Source: Anaerovibrio sp. JC8 (GTDB taxonomy: Bacteria > Bacillota > Negativicutes > Selenomonadales > Selenomonadaceae). Taken from it: 64,000 nt of DNA. Within the stretch, counting starts at the first letter, position 1. Every line of letters begins with the position of its first letter. Shown here piece by piece: positions 34,806 to 42,655 of the stretch. Below the pieces are notes generated by a model that saw only the letters and a program-made list of their open reading frames with translations, was not told where the DNA came from and searched no databases. Both the position numbers and the translations under genes were made by a program. Where the stretch lies: assembly GCF_002100115.1 (NCBI RefSeq), contig NZ_ANBM01000003.1:124001-188000 (forward strand). The letters are read 5' to 3'.

Positions 34806-34820
34806 ACCAATATCCTCCTA

Positions 34821-36245
34821 TTATTTGGTACAGAGCATATCAACAACCTTGCGGAGAGTATCAACAGCTCCCACATTACCTGGGAATATAACATAAGCCA
34901 TATCAGGGAATTTGCTTTCCTTGCCGGTCTTCCAGACAGGAATGCCAGGAGCAACCTGTCCCATAACCATTGCATGCTTTACTGACAGGCCCTTGGTTCC
35001 CACATCACTGGAAGTAATTCCCCCCTTGGCAATAAGGAAGCCAGGCTGTATTGATAAACGATTTACTATACTGGTTATTGCCTCGGAAATCTTCACAGAA
35101 ACCCGCAGTGATTCTTCCTCAGAACCGGCATCAAACCGCTTACGGCCGGTATAGACGGCCACAGTCTGACCGTTTTTAATATCCTTTTCCACCTCAGCCA
35201 CAATCCGCTTCAGTTCATCCTCCAGCTTCTCAGGCTCCAAAACCAGCATATGATTAAATTCAATACATTTTACATAAAGACTCTTTTGAAGCTCTTCAAA
35301 CTGCTTTGTGGTTTTCTGCACATGGGAGCCAATGATAATAAGACCACCATTATTGTTTCCGGAGGCAACCAGCTCTTCCCTGGTCAGCAGCGGTTTATCG
35401 GAAACGCCGCCGATAACCTTGGTAAATGCTGCCGCCGTACGGAACATGAAGCTCTTTCCCTTGTTCATGGCTTTTATAAGAGCAAGGGCAAATACCTTGA
35501 CGTCTACATAATCAACTGCATTAACAATTACCTTATTAAAATCCTTTACTGCCAGCAGCTGATTAGTGATTTTTTCCACATCAAAGGCCCTTAAGTCATC
35601 CAAAGAAATGCAGGTAACCGAATCCTTGGTGTACTGTCCCCTGGTTTTTTCCTCAATATATTCAGCCATGTTGGACTTGGTATAACTGAAGGTCTTATCC
35701 TTGGCAAATTCCGTCTCCCCGGCCGGAGTCAGATATTCCTCCTCCTGCACATAATGGACATTTCCAATGGTAAAGCGCCCACCCTCTTTGAAGAATGGCA
35801 TCAATACCTCACCGTCAATAGGCTGGCTTCCCTCAGCTTCCACCACCCTGCGCAACGTCTCAGTCTCCAGTGGATAGTGTCCCCGAAGAGTTGAATCGCT
35901 GCGGCTGATAATCATAAAGCCCTGATTACGCTTCTTGGCCTCTGCTGCTATGCGCTGTGCCATAATAGTGTGCTGCTCTTTGGTATATTCAGCAGAAAAA
36001 GCCCGGGAATTGGTCAGAATAAAGAACATTGAATTGGCTTCATCAAAACCTGCCGCAATGCTTTCTTCTGTCCAATCAGTGTAAACTGAAATATCGTGAA
36101 CAGTTTGTACACCGGTAGGATCGTCATCCAGAACCACAATTTTCTTGTTAAAATCCTTCAAAGCAACATGTAATGCTGCCTCCACCTTTTCCTCATCTAT
36201 TTCCTTTATGTTTGCAAAAAGCTCGCTTTTTAAAACCTTGGCCAT
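34821..36245 (-). CDS. Four-carbon acid sugar kinase (OtnK/DUF1537 family)
   Basis: A 474-aa DUF1537 kinase. The N-terminal domain has VLDDDPTGVQTVHDISV (motif DDPTG) and ISRSDSTLRGHYPLE (substrate-binding region), and the C-terminal nucleotide-binding domain has LIAKGGITSSDVG and MGQVAPGIPVW. Family members phosphorylate 3-oxo-tetronates or threonate/erythronate at C4. The ATG at 36243-36245 follows GGGAGGACAGG, leaving 17 bases after the dehydrogenase gene. The exact stereoisomer cannot be deduced from sequence. Confidence 0.93.
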   Translation of the reverse strand: MAKVLKSELFANIKEIDEEKVEAALHVALKDFNKKIVVLDDDPTGVQTVHDISVYTDWTEESIAAGFDEANSMFFILTNSRAFSAEYTKEQHTIMAQRIAAEAKKRNQGFMIISRSDSTLRGHYPLETETLRRVVEAEGSQPIDGEVLMPFFKEGGRFTIGNVHYVQEEEYLTPAGETEFAKDKTFSYTKSNMAEYIEEKTRGQYTKDSVTCISLDDLRAFDVEKITNQLLAVKDFNKVIVNAVDYVDVKVFALALIKAMNKGKSFMFRTAAAFTKVIGGVSDKPLLTREELVASGNNNGGLIIIGSHVQKTTKQFEELQKSLYVKCIEFNHMLVLEPEKLEDELKRIVAEVEKDIKNGQTVAVYTGRKRFDAGSEEESLRVSVKISEAITSIVNRLSIQPGFLIAKGGITSSDVGTKGLSVKHAMVMGQVAPGIPVWKTGKESKFPDMAYVIFPGNVGAVDTLRKVVDMLCTK

Positions 36246-36262
36246 TTCCTGTCCTCCCACTA

Positions 36263-37156
36263 TCACTCAGCAGTCTTTACTTCGACCCCGGATATATGCT
36301 CATAGAACTGAACTATACCGCTGTGATCGTCCATAATATGACCGTTTGCCTTAAGGCTGAGCATAATCTGCTGCAATTCGCTGGTAAGAACAAGAGGCAC
36401 TTCAAGACTCTTGGCCGTATCCATGACATTGGTAATATCCTTCAAATTGATAGCAATGGTACCACCCGGATTGAAGTTGCGGCTGTACATCATAGGAGCC
36501 TTGGCATCAAGCACCACACTGCCGGCCAATCCGCCACGAATGGCTTCATATACCTTCTTAGGATCAGCACCAGCCTTCTGTGCCAATACCAAAGCCTCAG
36601 AAACAGCGGCAATGTTAAGATTAACAATAATCTGGTTGGCCAGCTTGGTAACTGAGCCACTGCCATTTGGGCCCACCACAGTAACAGAGGTTCCCATGGC
36701 ATCAAATACGTCCCGCATTCTGGCAACAACGGCTTCCTCACCGCCAATCATGAATGCCAGGGTTGCATTGATGGCACCGGGCTCACCACCGCTGACAGGT
36801 GAATCAAGGAAATCACAGTTCTTTTCCTTGGCCCATTCGGCAAACTGCTTGGATTCAACAGGAGTTACAGAGCTCATATCAGCAATAATAGTCCCCGCTG
36901 ACACGCCTTCAAGAATTCCATTCTCCCCCTTCAGCAGGGAGGCAACAATTTTGCCGTTAGGAACCATGGTGATAACTACATCCTGTCCCTGGGCAGTCTC
37001 CTTAGGGCTGGTACCGGCTTTTGCCCCCTCCTTGACCAAAAGCTCCACTGCTTCCTGATTAATATCATAAACAGTTGTCTCAATCCCCTTCTTTAAAAGG
37101 TTGCGTACCATTGGCTTTCCCATAATCCCCAGACCAATAAAACCTACTTTTGACAT
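36263..37156 (-). CDS. NAD(P)-dependent 3-hydroxyacid dehydrogenase (LtnD/GarR-like)
   Basis: A 297-aa beta-hydroxyacid dehydrogenase. The nucleotide-binding VGFIGLGIMGKPM is at 4-16, the substrate-binding DSPVSGGEPGA near 116-126, the catalytic lysine in GSVTKLANQ near 170, and the C-terminal KDITNVMD block follows. Next to a DUF1537 kinase the best assignment is an L-threonate or related tetronate dehydrogenase; tartronate-semialdehyde reductase is the main alternative. It is the first gene of the operon, behind two copies of the regulator's operator. Confidence 0.88.
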   Translation of the reverse strand: MSKVGFIGLGIMGKPMVRNLLKKGIETTVYDINQEAVELLVKEGAKAGTSPKETAQGQDVVITMVPNGKIVASLLKGENGILEGVSAGTIIADMSSVTPVESKQFAEWAKEKNCDFLDSPVSGGEPGAINATLAFMIGGEEAVVARMRDVFDAMGTSVTVVGPNGSGSVTKLANQIIVNLNIAAVSEALVLAQKAGADPKKVYEAIRGGLAGSVVLDAKAPMMYSRNFNPGGTIAINLKDITNVMDTAKSLEVPLVLTSELQQIMLSLKANGHIMDDHSGIVQFYEHISGVEVKTAE

Positions 37157-37211
37157 TTCTAATTCCTCCTACTTGATTTTTCCCCTTATTATATTTATGT
37201 CAGTACGTAAT

Positions 37212-37260
37212 ATGTAGCATACTACTCAATTTAAAAAGATGTACCATGTAGCATACTACT
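37212..37260 (-). promoter_or_regulatory. Two operators for the GntR regulator, upstream of the acid-sugar operon
   Basis: ATGTAGCATACTACT occurs at 37212-37226 and again at 37246-37260, 34 bases apart, or about three helical turns. Each is a near-palindrome TGTAG-n-ATACTAC. The same sequence in perfect palindromic form precedes the GntR gene. A TATAAT-like -10 box lies between the sites and the dehydrogenase gene (near 37187). Confidence 0.78.
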
Positions 37261-37369
37261 TACTGCACAAACAAATACCTGATTCATTGCCCCCGACAAA
37301 CCATACAACCGGTGCAGAACTGCTGCAGCAGGACTGCCACGGTATGCTGGTGTGTCTGGATTTCTTGGA

Positions 37370-38023
37370 TTACATATGTCTGCTCATAAGCTCCCGTGTT
37401 TTGTCCATATGATCCTGAAGGGCCCTTACAGCCTCATCGCCATCACCGGCCTTAAGCGCCTTTAATATGCGCTCATGCTCCTGAAAGGCCATCTCATGCC
37501 TGTTCTTGTACACCAGGGAGCTTATGGTTACACGCTCAACCTGTGCCCGCATCATCTGGAAAATACGGGCAAAATACATATTGCCTGTATAGTTGATGCT
37601 TACCTCATGAAATTCCATATCCGCCTGCATGAACTCATAATGATTATCCTGGTCCCGCAGCTTCTTCATGGTATTTTCCAGACAATCTTCCATTATAGCC
37701 AGGGCTTCCTGACCTTTTTGGGTGCCAGCCCCCTCTGCCAAACAGCGAAGTGTACACTCCTCAATGGCTTCACGGGCCTGTATAATTTCATTTATGTGTT
37801 CAACCGAGACCGGCTTAACGCCAAAACCACGGTTTAAATAAACCTCTATGAGATCCTCATTTCTCAGCTGCAATACAGCTTCTCTTACCGGAGTACGGGA
37901 TATATTGAGCTTATCAGCAATCATCTGCTCAGAATAGATTTCCCCCTCATGAAGACTGCCGTCCACAATAGCATGACGCAAATACTCATATACCTGGTCT
38001 TTATATGATACCTTTTTTATCAT
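37370..38023 (-). CDS. GntR-family regulator (FCD/FadR subfamily)
   Basis: A 217-aa GntR regulator: winged helix at about 10-75 (EQMIADKLNISRTPVREAVL) and a helical FCD ligand-binding domain in 80-210 with histidines able to bind metal (MEFHEV, ENTM, MDKT regions). It lies next to the acid-sugar operon, and three matching operators (two before the operon, one before this gene) indicate it is the local repressor and regulates itself. The inducer is probably a pathway intermediate. Confidence 0.92.
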   Translation of the reverse strand: MIKKVSYKDQVYEYLRHAIVDGSLHEGEIYSEQMIADKLNISRTPVREAVLQLRNEDLIEVYLNRGFGVKPVSVEHINEIIQAREAIEECTLRCLAEGAGTQKGQEALAIMEDCLENTMKKLRDQDNHYEFMQADMEFHEVSINYTGNMYFARIFQMMRAQVERVTISSLVYKNRHEMAFQEHERILKALKAGDGDEAVRALQDHMDKTRELMSRHM

Positions 38024-38047
38024 GTCAGGATACCCTCCTCTGTTGTA

Positions 38048-38061
38048 TGTAGTATACTACA
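38048..38061 (-). promoter_or_regulatory. Operator over the GntR gene promoter
   Basis: TGTAGTATACTACA is a perfect 14-bp palindrome that contains the probable -10 box (TATACT) of the GntR gene, with TTGCAA 18 bases upstream as the -35 box. Binding there would block transcription of the regulator itself. Confidence 0.75.
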
Positions 38062-38171
38062 CTCAAGTACCTTATTGCAATTACTTTTTATTATTTTCTT
38101 TGTTTTTATATTTTTGTGCAAATATTCATTTTTTTCTTCCAAGTTATTTCATCTGACTATGGGGGAACAAT

Positions 38172-38214
38172 AAAAAAATACCGCCGGACAGAATGCAATT
38201 CTGTCTGACGGTAT
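38172..38214 (-). terminator. Terminator after the lysine/ornithine decarboxylase gene
   Basis: A 17-base stem with two mismatches (ATACCGCCGGACAGAAT against ATTCTGTCTGACGGTAT) is followed on the minus strand by seven Ts. Confidence 0.92.
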
Positions 38215-38260
38215 CTGTACTTATATACTTGAATACCTCGTACTTATTGTTTTTGCAGGC

Positions 38261-39445
38261 TTAGATGGCCAGATCCTTATTTTCCTCCTGCTCAGCCTCA
38301 TCTTTGCGGGCTGCATACTCAGGCTGCTCCTCAAAAATAACTGTTGGAGCCAATTCAAAACCGTTAAAGCGACTGGCGCTGACGCTGGTATAAGAGCCCA
38401 TATCGCTTACCAGCACCCTATCCCCTACGGACAGCTTTGGTGCCATAAAATCACGATAAAGCACATCAATGCCATCACAGCTTGGACCGCCGAAGGTGGA
38501 AGGCTTCATTGGCCCCTTGCCAAAGCAATGCAGTGGATAGGTCCAGTGGTCAAACATAATACCGGAGAAGCACCCGTATATACCTTCGTCCAGGATATAC
38601 CAAGGCTTGCCACCACGATTCTTGGTACCAATAACGGAGGTTACCAGATTAACAGCAGTGCCGCACATAAAGCGGCCTGGCTCCATCCATACCCTGGTAT
38701 CCGGGAAAAGACGGTCTATCTGATGATTGATGGACTCCATCATAGCAGCCACATCAACGGCCAGACCATCTGCATCCGGAACAGGGAAGCCGCCGCCAAT
38801 ATCCAATTCAGTTAAGTGCATCCCCCGGGCCTCAGCCTCATCGAAAAGATTACGAACTAAGAGCAGTGCCTCCTCATAGGCTGCCGTAGAAAGGGACTGG
38901 CTGCCTACATGGAAGCAGATACCTCTGGCACGGAGACCGGCCTTCTCGGCCTTTTCCAGCAGATCCAGTGCCTCATTCATTGGTGCGCCAAACTTGGTAT
39001 TCAGATCAACCAATGCCTTGTTGTTGCGAACCTGAATACGTACCAGCACATCAGCCCCCGGAACCGCGTCAGCCATCTTTGGTATCTCGGACTCATCATC
39101 ATAGGTGAAACGATGCACCCCATTGTCAATTGCCGCCTGCAGCCCCTTGGCATCCTTCACCGGATTGGCATAAATCATGCGGGAGCCATCCACCCCAAGC
39201 TCTGCCAGTGCTTCAATCTCACCAGCTGATGCCACATCAAAATGGGAACCCATTTCTGACAGCATCTGCAAAACCTCAGGAGTTGGATTGGCCTTGATTG
39301 CATAATATACACCAGCCCGTGGCAAGTGGTCACGCAGGAAGCGATAGTTCTCTGCTACCTTCTCAAGGGAGGTTACAAGGAACGGGGTCTGAATCCGTTC
39401 TGCCATAGCGTTCATTTCCTTTTCGGTAAGTCTGAAACTTTTCAT
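38261..39445 (-). CDS. ldc: Lysine/ornithine decarboxylase (Selenomonas type)
   Basis: A 394-aa fold III (alanine-racemase-like) PLP decarboxylase. K51 in YYAIKANP binds PLP; HVGSQS, GGGFPVPD, EPGRFM and GPSCDGID (C323, D324) complete the active site. I recall the Selenomonas ruminantium lysine/ornithine decarboxylase as very similar over its whole length, including VDLNTKFGAP and WTYPLHCFGKG. In that organism the product cadaverine is attached covalently to peptidoglycan and holds the outer membrane, so a cell-envelope role is likely here too. It is a single-gene unit with its own promoter and terminator. Confidence 0.93.
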   Translation of the reverse strand: MKSFRLTEKEMNAMAERIQTPFLVTSLEKVAENYRFLRDHLPRAGVYYAIKANPTPEVLQMLSEMGSHFDVASAGEIEALAELGVDGSRMIYANPVKDAKGLQAAIDNGVHRFTYDDESEIPKMADAVPGADVLVRIQVRNNKALVDLNTKFGAPMNEALDLLEKAEKAGLRARGICFHVGSQSLSTAAYEEALLLVRNLFDEAEARGMHLTELDIGGGFPVPDADGLAVDVAAMMESINHQIDRLFPDTRVWMEPGRFMCGTAVNLVTSVIGTKNRGGKPWYILDEGIYGCFSGIMFDHWTYPLHCFGKGPMKPSTFGGPSCDGIDVLYRDFMAPKLSVGDRVLVSDMGSYTSVSASRFNGFELAPTVIFEEQPEYAARKDEAEQEENKDLAI

Positions 39446-39510
39446 ATCACATTAACACGACCTTTTTTCTTAAATTTGGCCTATCCATAAAATTGCATAA
39501 ACCTACAGAG

Positions 39511-39542
39511 TGTATTGTAATACATTCGTTCCTATTCTACAA
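39511..39542 (-). promoter_or_regulatory. Promoter of the decarboxylase gene with overlapping palindrome
   Basis: TTGTAG (39537-39542) and TACAAT (39514-39519) on the minus strand are 17 bases apart. The -10 box lies inside TGTATT-N2-AATACA (39511-39524), a possible operator. Confidence 0.55.
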
Positions 39543-39591
39543 CTAAAAAAACTATTTTTTGCATTTTTTTACAAATTATGCATTATTTACT

Positions 39592-39623
39592 AAAAATCAC
39601 CTGCCCCAGGGGACAGGTGATTT
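39592..39623 (-). terminator. Terminator of the YjiH-like gene
   Basis: The stem AAATCACCTG-n-CCC/GGG-n-CAGGTGATTT is followed by a short T run on the minus strand, 19 bases past the stop codon. Confidence 0.85.
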
Positions 39624-39641
39624 AAATACTTATAATGCTGT

Positions 39642-41021
39642 TTATAAAGTTTTGGCAATAAAGGCCAGCAGTGGCAGCGCAATGATAGTACGCTCCAGGA
39701 AAATCACGAACAGACGCTTAATATCAAGGCCAACATTGGACTTAACAATGATACTGCCCACCTCGGTGAGATAAATTATCTGAACCAAAGACAAGCCAGC
39801 CACCAGGAAACGGGTCTGCTCAGGCAAGTCAGGAGAGGTAATCAACGCCGGAATAAACATATCGATAAAGCCCACCAGGGTGGCCGGAGCGATCTCAAAG
39901 GCCCCTTCAATACCCAGGAAGCTCATATAGGCACCCATAGGATAGGAAACCCACTGCATAATTGAGGTTTCATTTACAAGCAGGGACCCCAGTGTTCCCC
40001 ACGCAATTACTATTGGAATCAGATCCATAATAATGCCAATGGTCATTTTGCCGGCTGAATCCAATGCATTCATTAAACCGAATTTCTGGGCCCGCTTCAT
40101 GGCTGCCACCCAGGCCCATCCCAACAAGGAGGTGGACTCTGGCACTTCCTCATTTATGTTTTTCTCACCGCAATATTCATCAGGGATGTTGGACAAAGGT
40201 GGAATACGTACACCAATCATAGCCAGCAGGAGGCCGATGGCAGTTACAGAACCGTAAAGCAGAAGGAAATGGTTGGTTACATTCAGTGTTTCGGCAATTA
40301 CCATACAGAACGGAATAGATACCAAAGAGAAGTTGGTCATAATTGACGCAGCCTCACGCTTGCTGTAATAGCCATGCTGATGCTGGTTGCCGGTAATCAA
40401 TACGGCAGTATTGGAGGAAGCCAGCCAGGATGCAATCAGATCCACAGAGGCACGGCCAGGCACCTTGAACAATGGTCTGATTAAAGGTCTCAGCAATATA
40501 CCCATAAATTCCATAATGCCGCAGTCGGTCAGGAACGGAAGCACAAAGCTCAAGGTAACAGCAATGGCAATCAGTGTCTGAGCCAGGGAAACCATGCTGG
40601 CCCCCACGTCCTCACTGCGAACAGCCTCAGGGCCCACCTCAAACACAACACATATGGTTACAAGCAGGGCAATCAGACGGGTCAATGCATAAGGCTTGGA
40701 TACAAACATCAATGGAAAAATCCAGCTATATCTGCCTGATTTTTGAGGCTTCCAGAAGCATCCCACCAGGGCACTTAACGCAGAAAAAACCACAACAACT
40801 GTAAGAAGCCAAGGTACATTCTGCTGAATAGCCTTGTCCAGTGCCTCAGTCAATACACTGAGGGCTGTATTGTAGGTACCGCCTGTGGTATCCCACGGAT
40901 ACAAAAACATAAAGCATCCAAATAATGAACACCCTACAAATTTGAGAATATCTGATAAACCATATTTTTTCGTTGAAGTATTCTGCTCTTCCATTTCTTG
41001 TTTTGCAACCATTGTCTGCAT
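39642..41021 (-). CDS. YjiH-family membrane protein (Gate/nucleoside-recognition domain)
   Basis: A 459-aa polytopic protein of the YjiH family with about ten membrane segments, related to the nucleoside-recognition Gate domain. Conserved blocks include PLFKVPGRASVDLIASWL and FIDMFIPALITS. Substrate unknown. It is located directly upstream of the lysine/ornithine decarboxylase with its own terminator, so a link to polyamine or lysine movement is possible but not shown. The ATG follows AAAGGG. Confidence 0.85.
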   Translation of the reverse strand: MQTMVAKQEMEEQNTSTKKYGLSDILKFVGCSLFGCFMFLYPWDTTGGTYNTALSVLTEALDKAIQQNVPWLLTVVVVFSALSALVGCFWKPQKSGRYSWIFPLMFVSKPYALTRLIALLVTICVVFEVGPEAVRSEDVGASMVSLAQTLIAIAVTLSFVLPFLTDCGIMEFMGILLRPLIRPLFKVPGRASVDLIASWLASSNTAVLITGNQHQHGYYSKREAASIMTNFSLVSIPFCMVIAETLNVTNHFLLLYGSVTAIGLLLAMIGVRIPPLSNIPDEYCGEKNINEEVPESTSLLGWAWVAAMKRAQKFGLMNALDSAGKMTIGIIMDLIPIVIAWGTLGSLLVNETSIMQWVSYPMGAYMSFLGIEGAFEIAPATLVGFIDMFIPALITSPDLPEQTRFLVAGLSLVQIIYLTEVGSIIVKSNVGLDIKRLFVIFLERTIIALPLLAFIAKTL

Positions 41022-41135
41022 TATTATCCCTTTCGAATTATATAAATATGATATTCATTAGTGAATTATCTTTCAACACACCAACGCATAATATAATACA
41101 TGATTATGGAAATTTATGCAATGAATAATTAGTAT

Positions 41136-41169
41136 AAAAATACCGTCAGATGAATTATCCATCTGACGG
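41136..41169 (-). terminator. Terminator of the pyr operon
   Basis: The stem CCGTCAGAT/ATCTGACGG (41143-41151 with 41161-41169) is followed by TATTTTTAT on the minus strand, 29 bases past the pyrE stop. Confidence 0.85.
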
Positions 41170-41197
41170 CTTTATTATTTTGCGATTTATGAAATTA

Positions 41198-41791
41198 TTA
41201 TTTTCCGGTTCTGCCACGCTTGGTCATTGGAATACCCTTCTGACACAATGGGCAGTTGTCCGGCTGGAAGGTCTGAACATCCATGTGGAGCAGTGCTGTG
41301 CTTGGCACATCACCAAAGGTAGCCCGGCCGCCGCTGCGGTCAACCAGCATGCTTACTGCTACTGGAATACCACCATGCTCCTTTACTACATCAATAACCT
41401 CACGAATGGAACCGCCGGTGGTAACGATGTCCTCAACGATGAGAACCCGCTCCCCTTCATGGAGAGTAAAGCCGCGGCGGAAGGTCATCTTGCCATTTTC
41501 ACGCTCAGTAAAGATTGCTCTGGTACCAAGAGCCTTGCCGGTTTCGTGGGCCAGCAGAATACCACCGGTTACAGGGCCTACTACGGTTTCAATATTGGCA
41601 TCCACAAACTTGGCAGCCATGGCCTGGCACAGCTTCTCAGTATATTCAGGCTTCTGAAGTACATTGAATTTCTCCACATAACGTGGGCTGTGTAAACCGG
41701 AGGTCAGCAGAAAATGGCCTTCCATTATTGCACCGGTCTCCAGCAGCATATCCTCTACTTCTTTTTCAGTCAGCTTCTTTAACTCTGCCAT
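41198..41791 (-). CDS. pyrE: Orotate phosphoribosyltransferase
   Basis: A 197-aa PyrE, joining orotate and PRPP to form OMP. The PRPP-binding motif VLIVEDIVTTGGS is at about 115-127, and the substrate stretch SGLHSPRYV near 31-39. The C-terminus has a CPLC pair as in related Clostridia and Negativicutes. It overlaps pyrF by one base (TAATG) and is the last gene of the pyrimidine operon. Confidence 0.96.
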   Translation of the reverse strand: MAELKKLTEKEVEDMLLETGAIMEGHFLLTSGLHSPRYVEKFNVLQKPEYTEKLCQAMAAKFVDANIETVVGPVTGGILLAHETGKALGTRAIFTERENGKMTFRRGFTLHEGERVLIVEDIVTTGGSIREVIDVVKEHGGIPVAVSMLVDRSGGRATFGDVPSTALLHMDVQTFQPDNCPLCQKGIPMTKRGRTGK

Positions 41792-42507
41792 TATTTTACC
41801 CTCTCCATTTCTTTAATAATTGCTTCTGCAGCCAGCTTCGGATTCAGAGCAGCCCTAATTGGACGCCCCACCACCAGATGGGTGGCACCATTCTTCAAGG
41901 CTGCCTCTGGGGTGGCAATACGGCTCTGGTCATCAATGCTGGCCCCCGCAGGGCGTACCCCTGGGGTAATAATCAGAAAATCCGGGCCGCAGGCCTCACG
42001 GATGGCGGCCGCCTCCTGAGGAGAGGCCACTACACCATCAAGACCGGCTTCCTTGGTGAGCTTGGCCAAACGAACCACCTGCTCACGGATTTCACACTGC
42101 ATACCAAGGCCCTGCCAGTCATCCTGGTTAATGCTGGTCAGAATAGTTACCGCTATAAGCTTCGGACATGGAATTCCCATTTCCTCAGCCTTTTTATGCA
42201 CCCGCTCCGCTGCCTTCTTCATCATGGTAAAACCACCGGAGGCATGTACATTCATAATATCCGCCCCCTGCGCCATAAGGGAGCAGAGACCTTCGGCCAC
42301 GGTATTGGGAATGTCATGGAGCTTAAGGTCCAGAAAGATGTTCTTCCCCTGTTCCTTCAAATAGGATATGACCTTGGCTCCTTCGCTGTAGAACAGCTCC
42401 ATGCCAACCTTGTAGTAGCTGACGCTATCTCCCAGAGTTTCTACCAGCTCTTTTACATCGTCAAATTTATGATAATCAAGGGCTACAATCAAACGATTAT
42501 CTGCCAT
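41791..42507 (-). CDS. pyrF: Orotidine 5'-phosphate decarboxylase
   Basis: A 238-aa OMP decarboxylase, making UMP. LIVALDYH opens the barrel, DLKLHDIPNTV carries the catalytic Asp-Lys-Asp set, and TPGVRPAG and VVGRPI close the phosphate site. The ATG at 42505-42507 has GAGGAG just upstream; an in-frame extension to 42567 would read into the palindromic element and is rejected. Confidence 0.97.
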   Translation of the reverse strand: MADNRLIVALDYHKFDDVKELVETLGDSVSYYKVGMELFYSEGAKVISYLKEQGKNIFLDLKLHDIPNTVAEGLCSLMAQGADIMNVHASGGFTMMKKAAERVHKKAEEMGIPCPKLIAVTILTSINQDDWQGLGMQCEIREQVVRLAKLTKEAGLDGVVASPQEAAAIREACGPDFLIITPGVRPAGASIDDQSRIATPEAALKNGATHLVVGRPIRAALNPKLAAEAIIKEMERVK

Positions 42508-42542
42508 AAAAATCTCCTCTATCCAAATAATAGTGCGAAGGA

Positions 42543-42646
42543 ATTTTGCCGTAGAACGAGGCAGCATGAGAAAAATCCCGGAAGCGTACTAAATAAGGTA
42601 CGCTGAGGACATTTTTTGAAATGCTAACAAAGTTATACGGCAAAAT
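42543..42646. repeat. 104-bp imperfect palindrome between carB and pyrF
   Basis: The outer arms are ATTTTGCCGTA (42543-42553) and its complement TACGGCAAAAT (42636-42646). Pairing continues inward with mismatches (AAC, AGCAT, AAAAAT, CC blocks on each side) to a perfect inner hairpin GCGTAC/GTACGC (42584-42603). The whole intergenic gap is taken up by it. It resembles a non-coding MITE or REP-like element; transcribed as part of the operon it would form one long hairpin. No clear target-site duplication is visible. Confidence 0.7.
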
Positions 42647-42655
42647 AACGAGCAC

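Noticed and set aside
37320-37331. CTGCTGCAGCAG palindrome after the GntR gene, considered as a terminator
   Set aside because: No T run follows on the minus strand and the palindrome has no usable loop.
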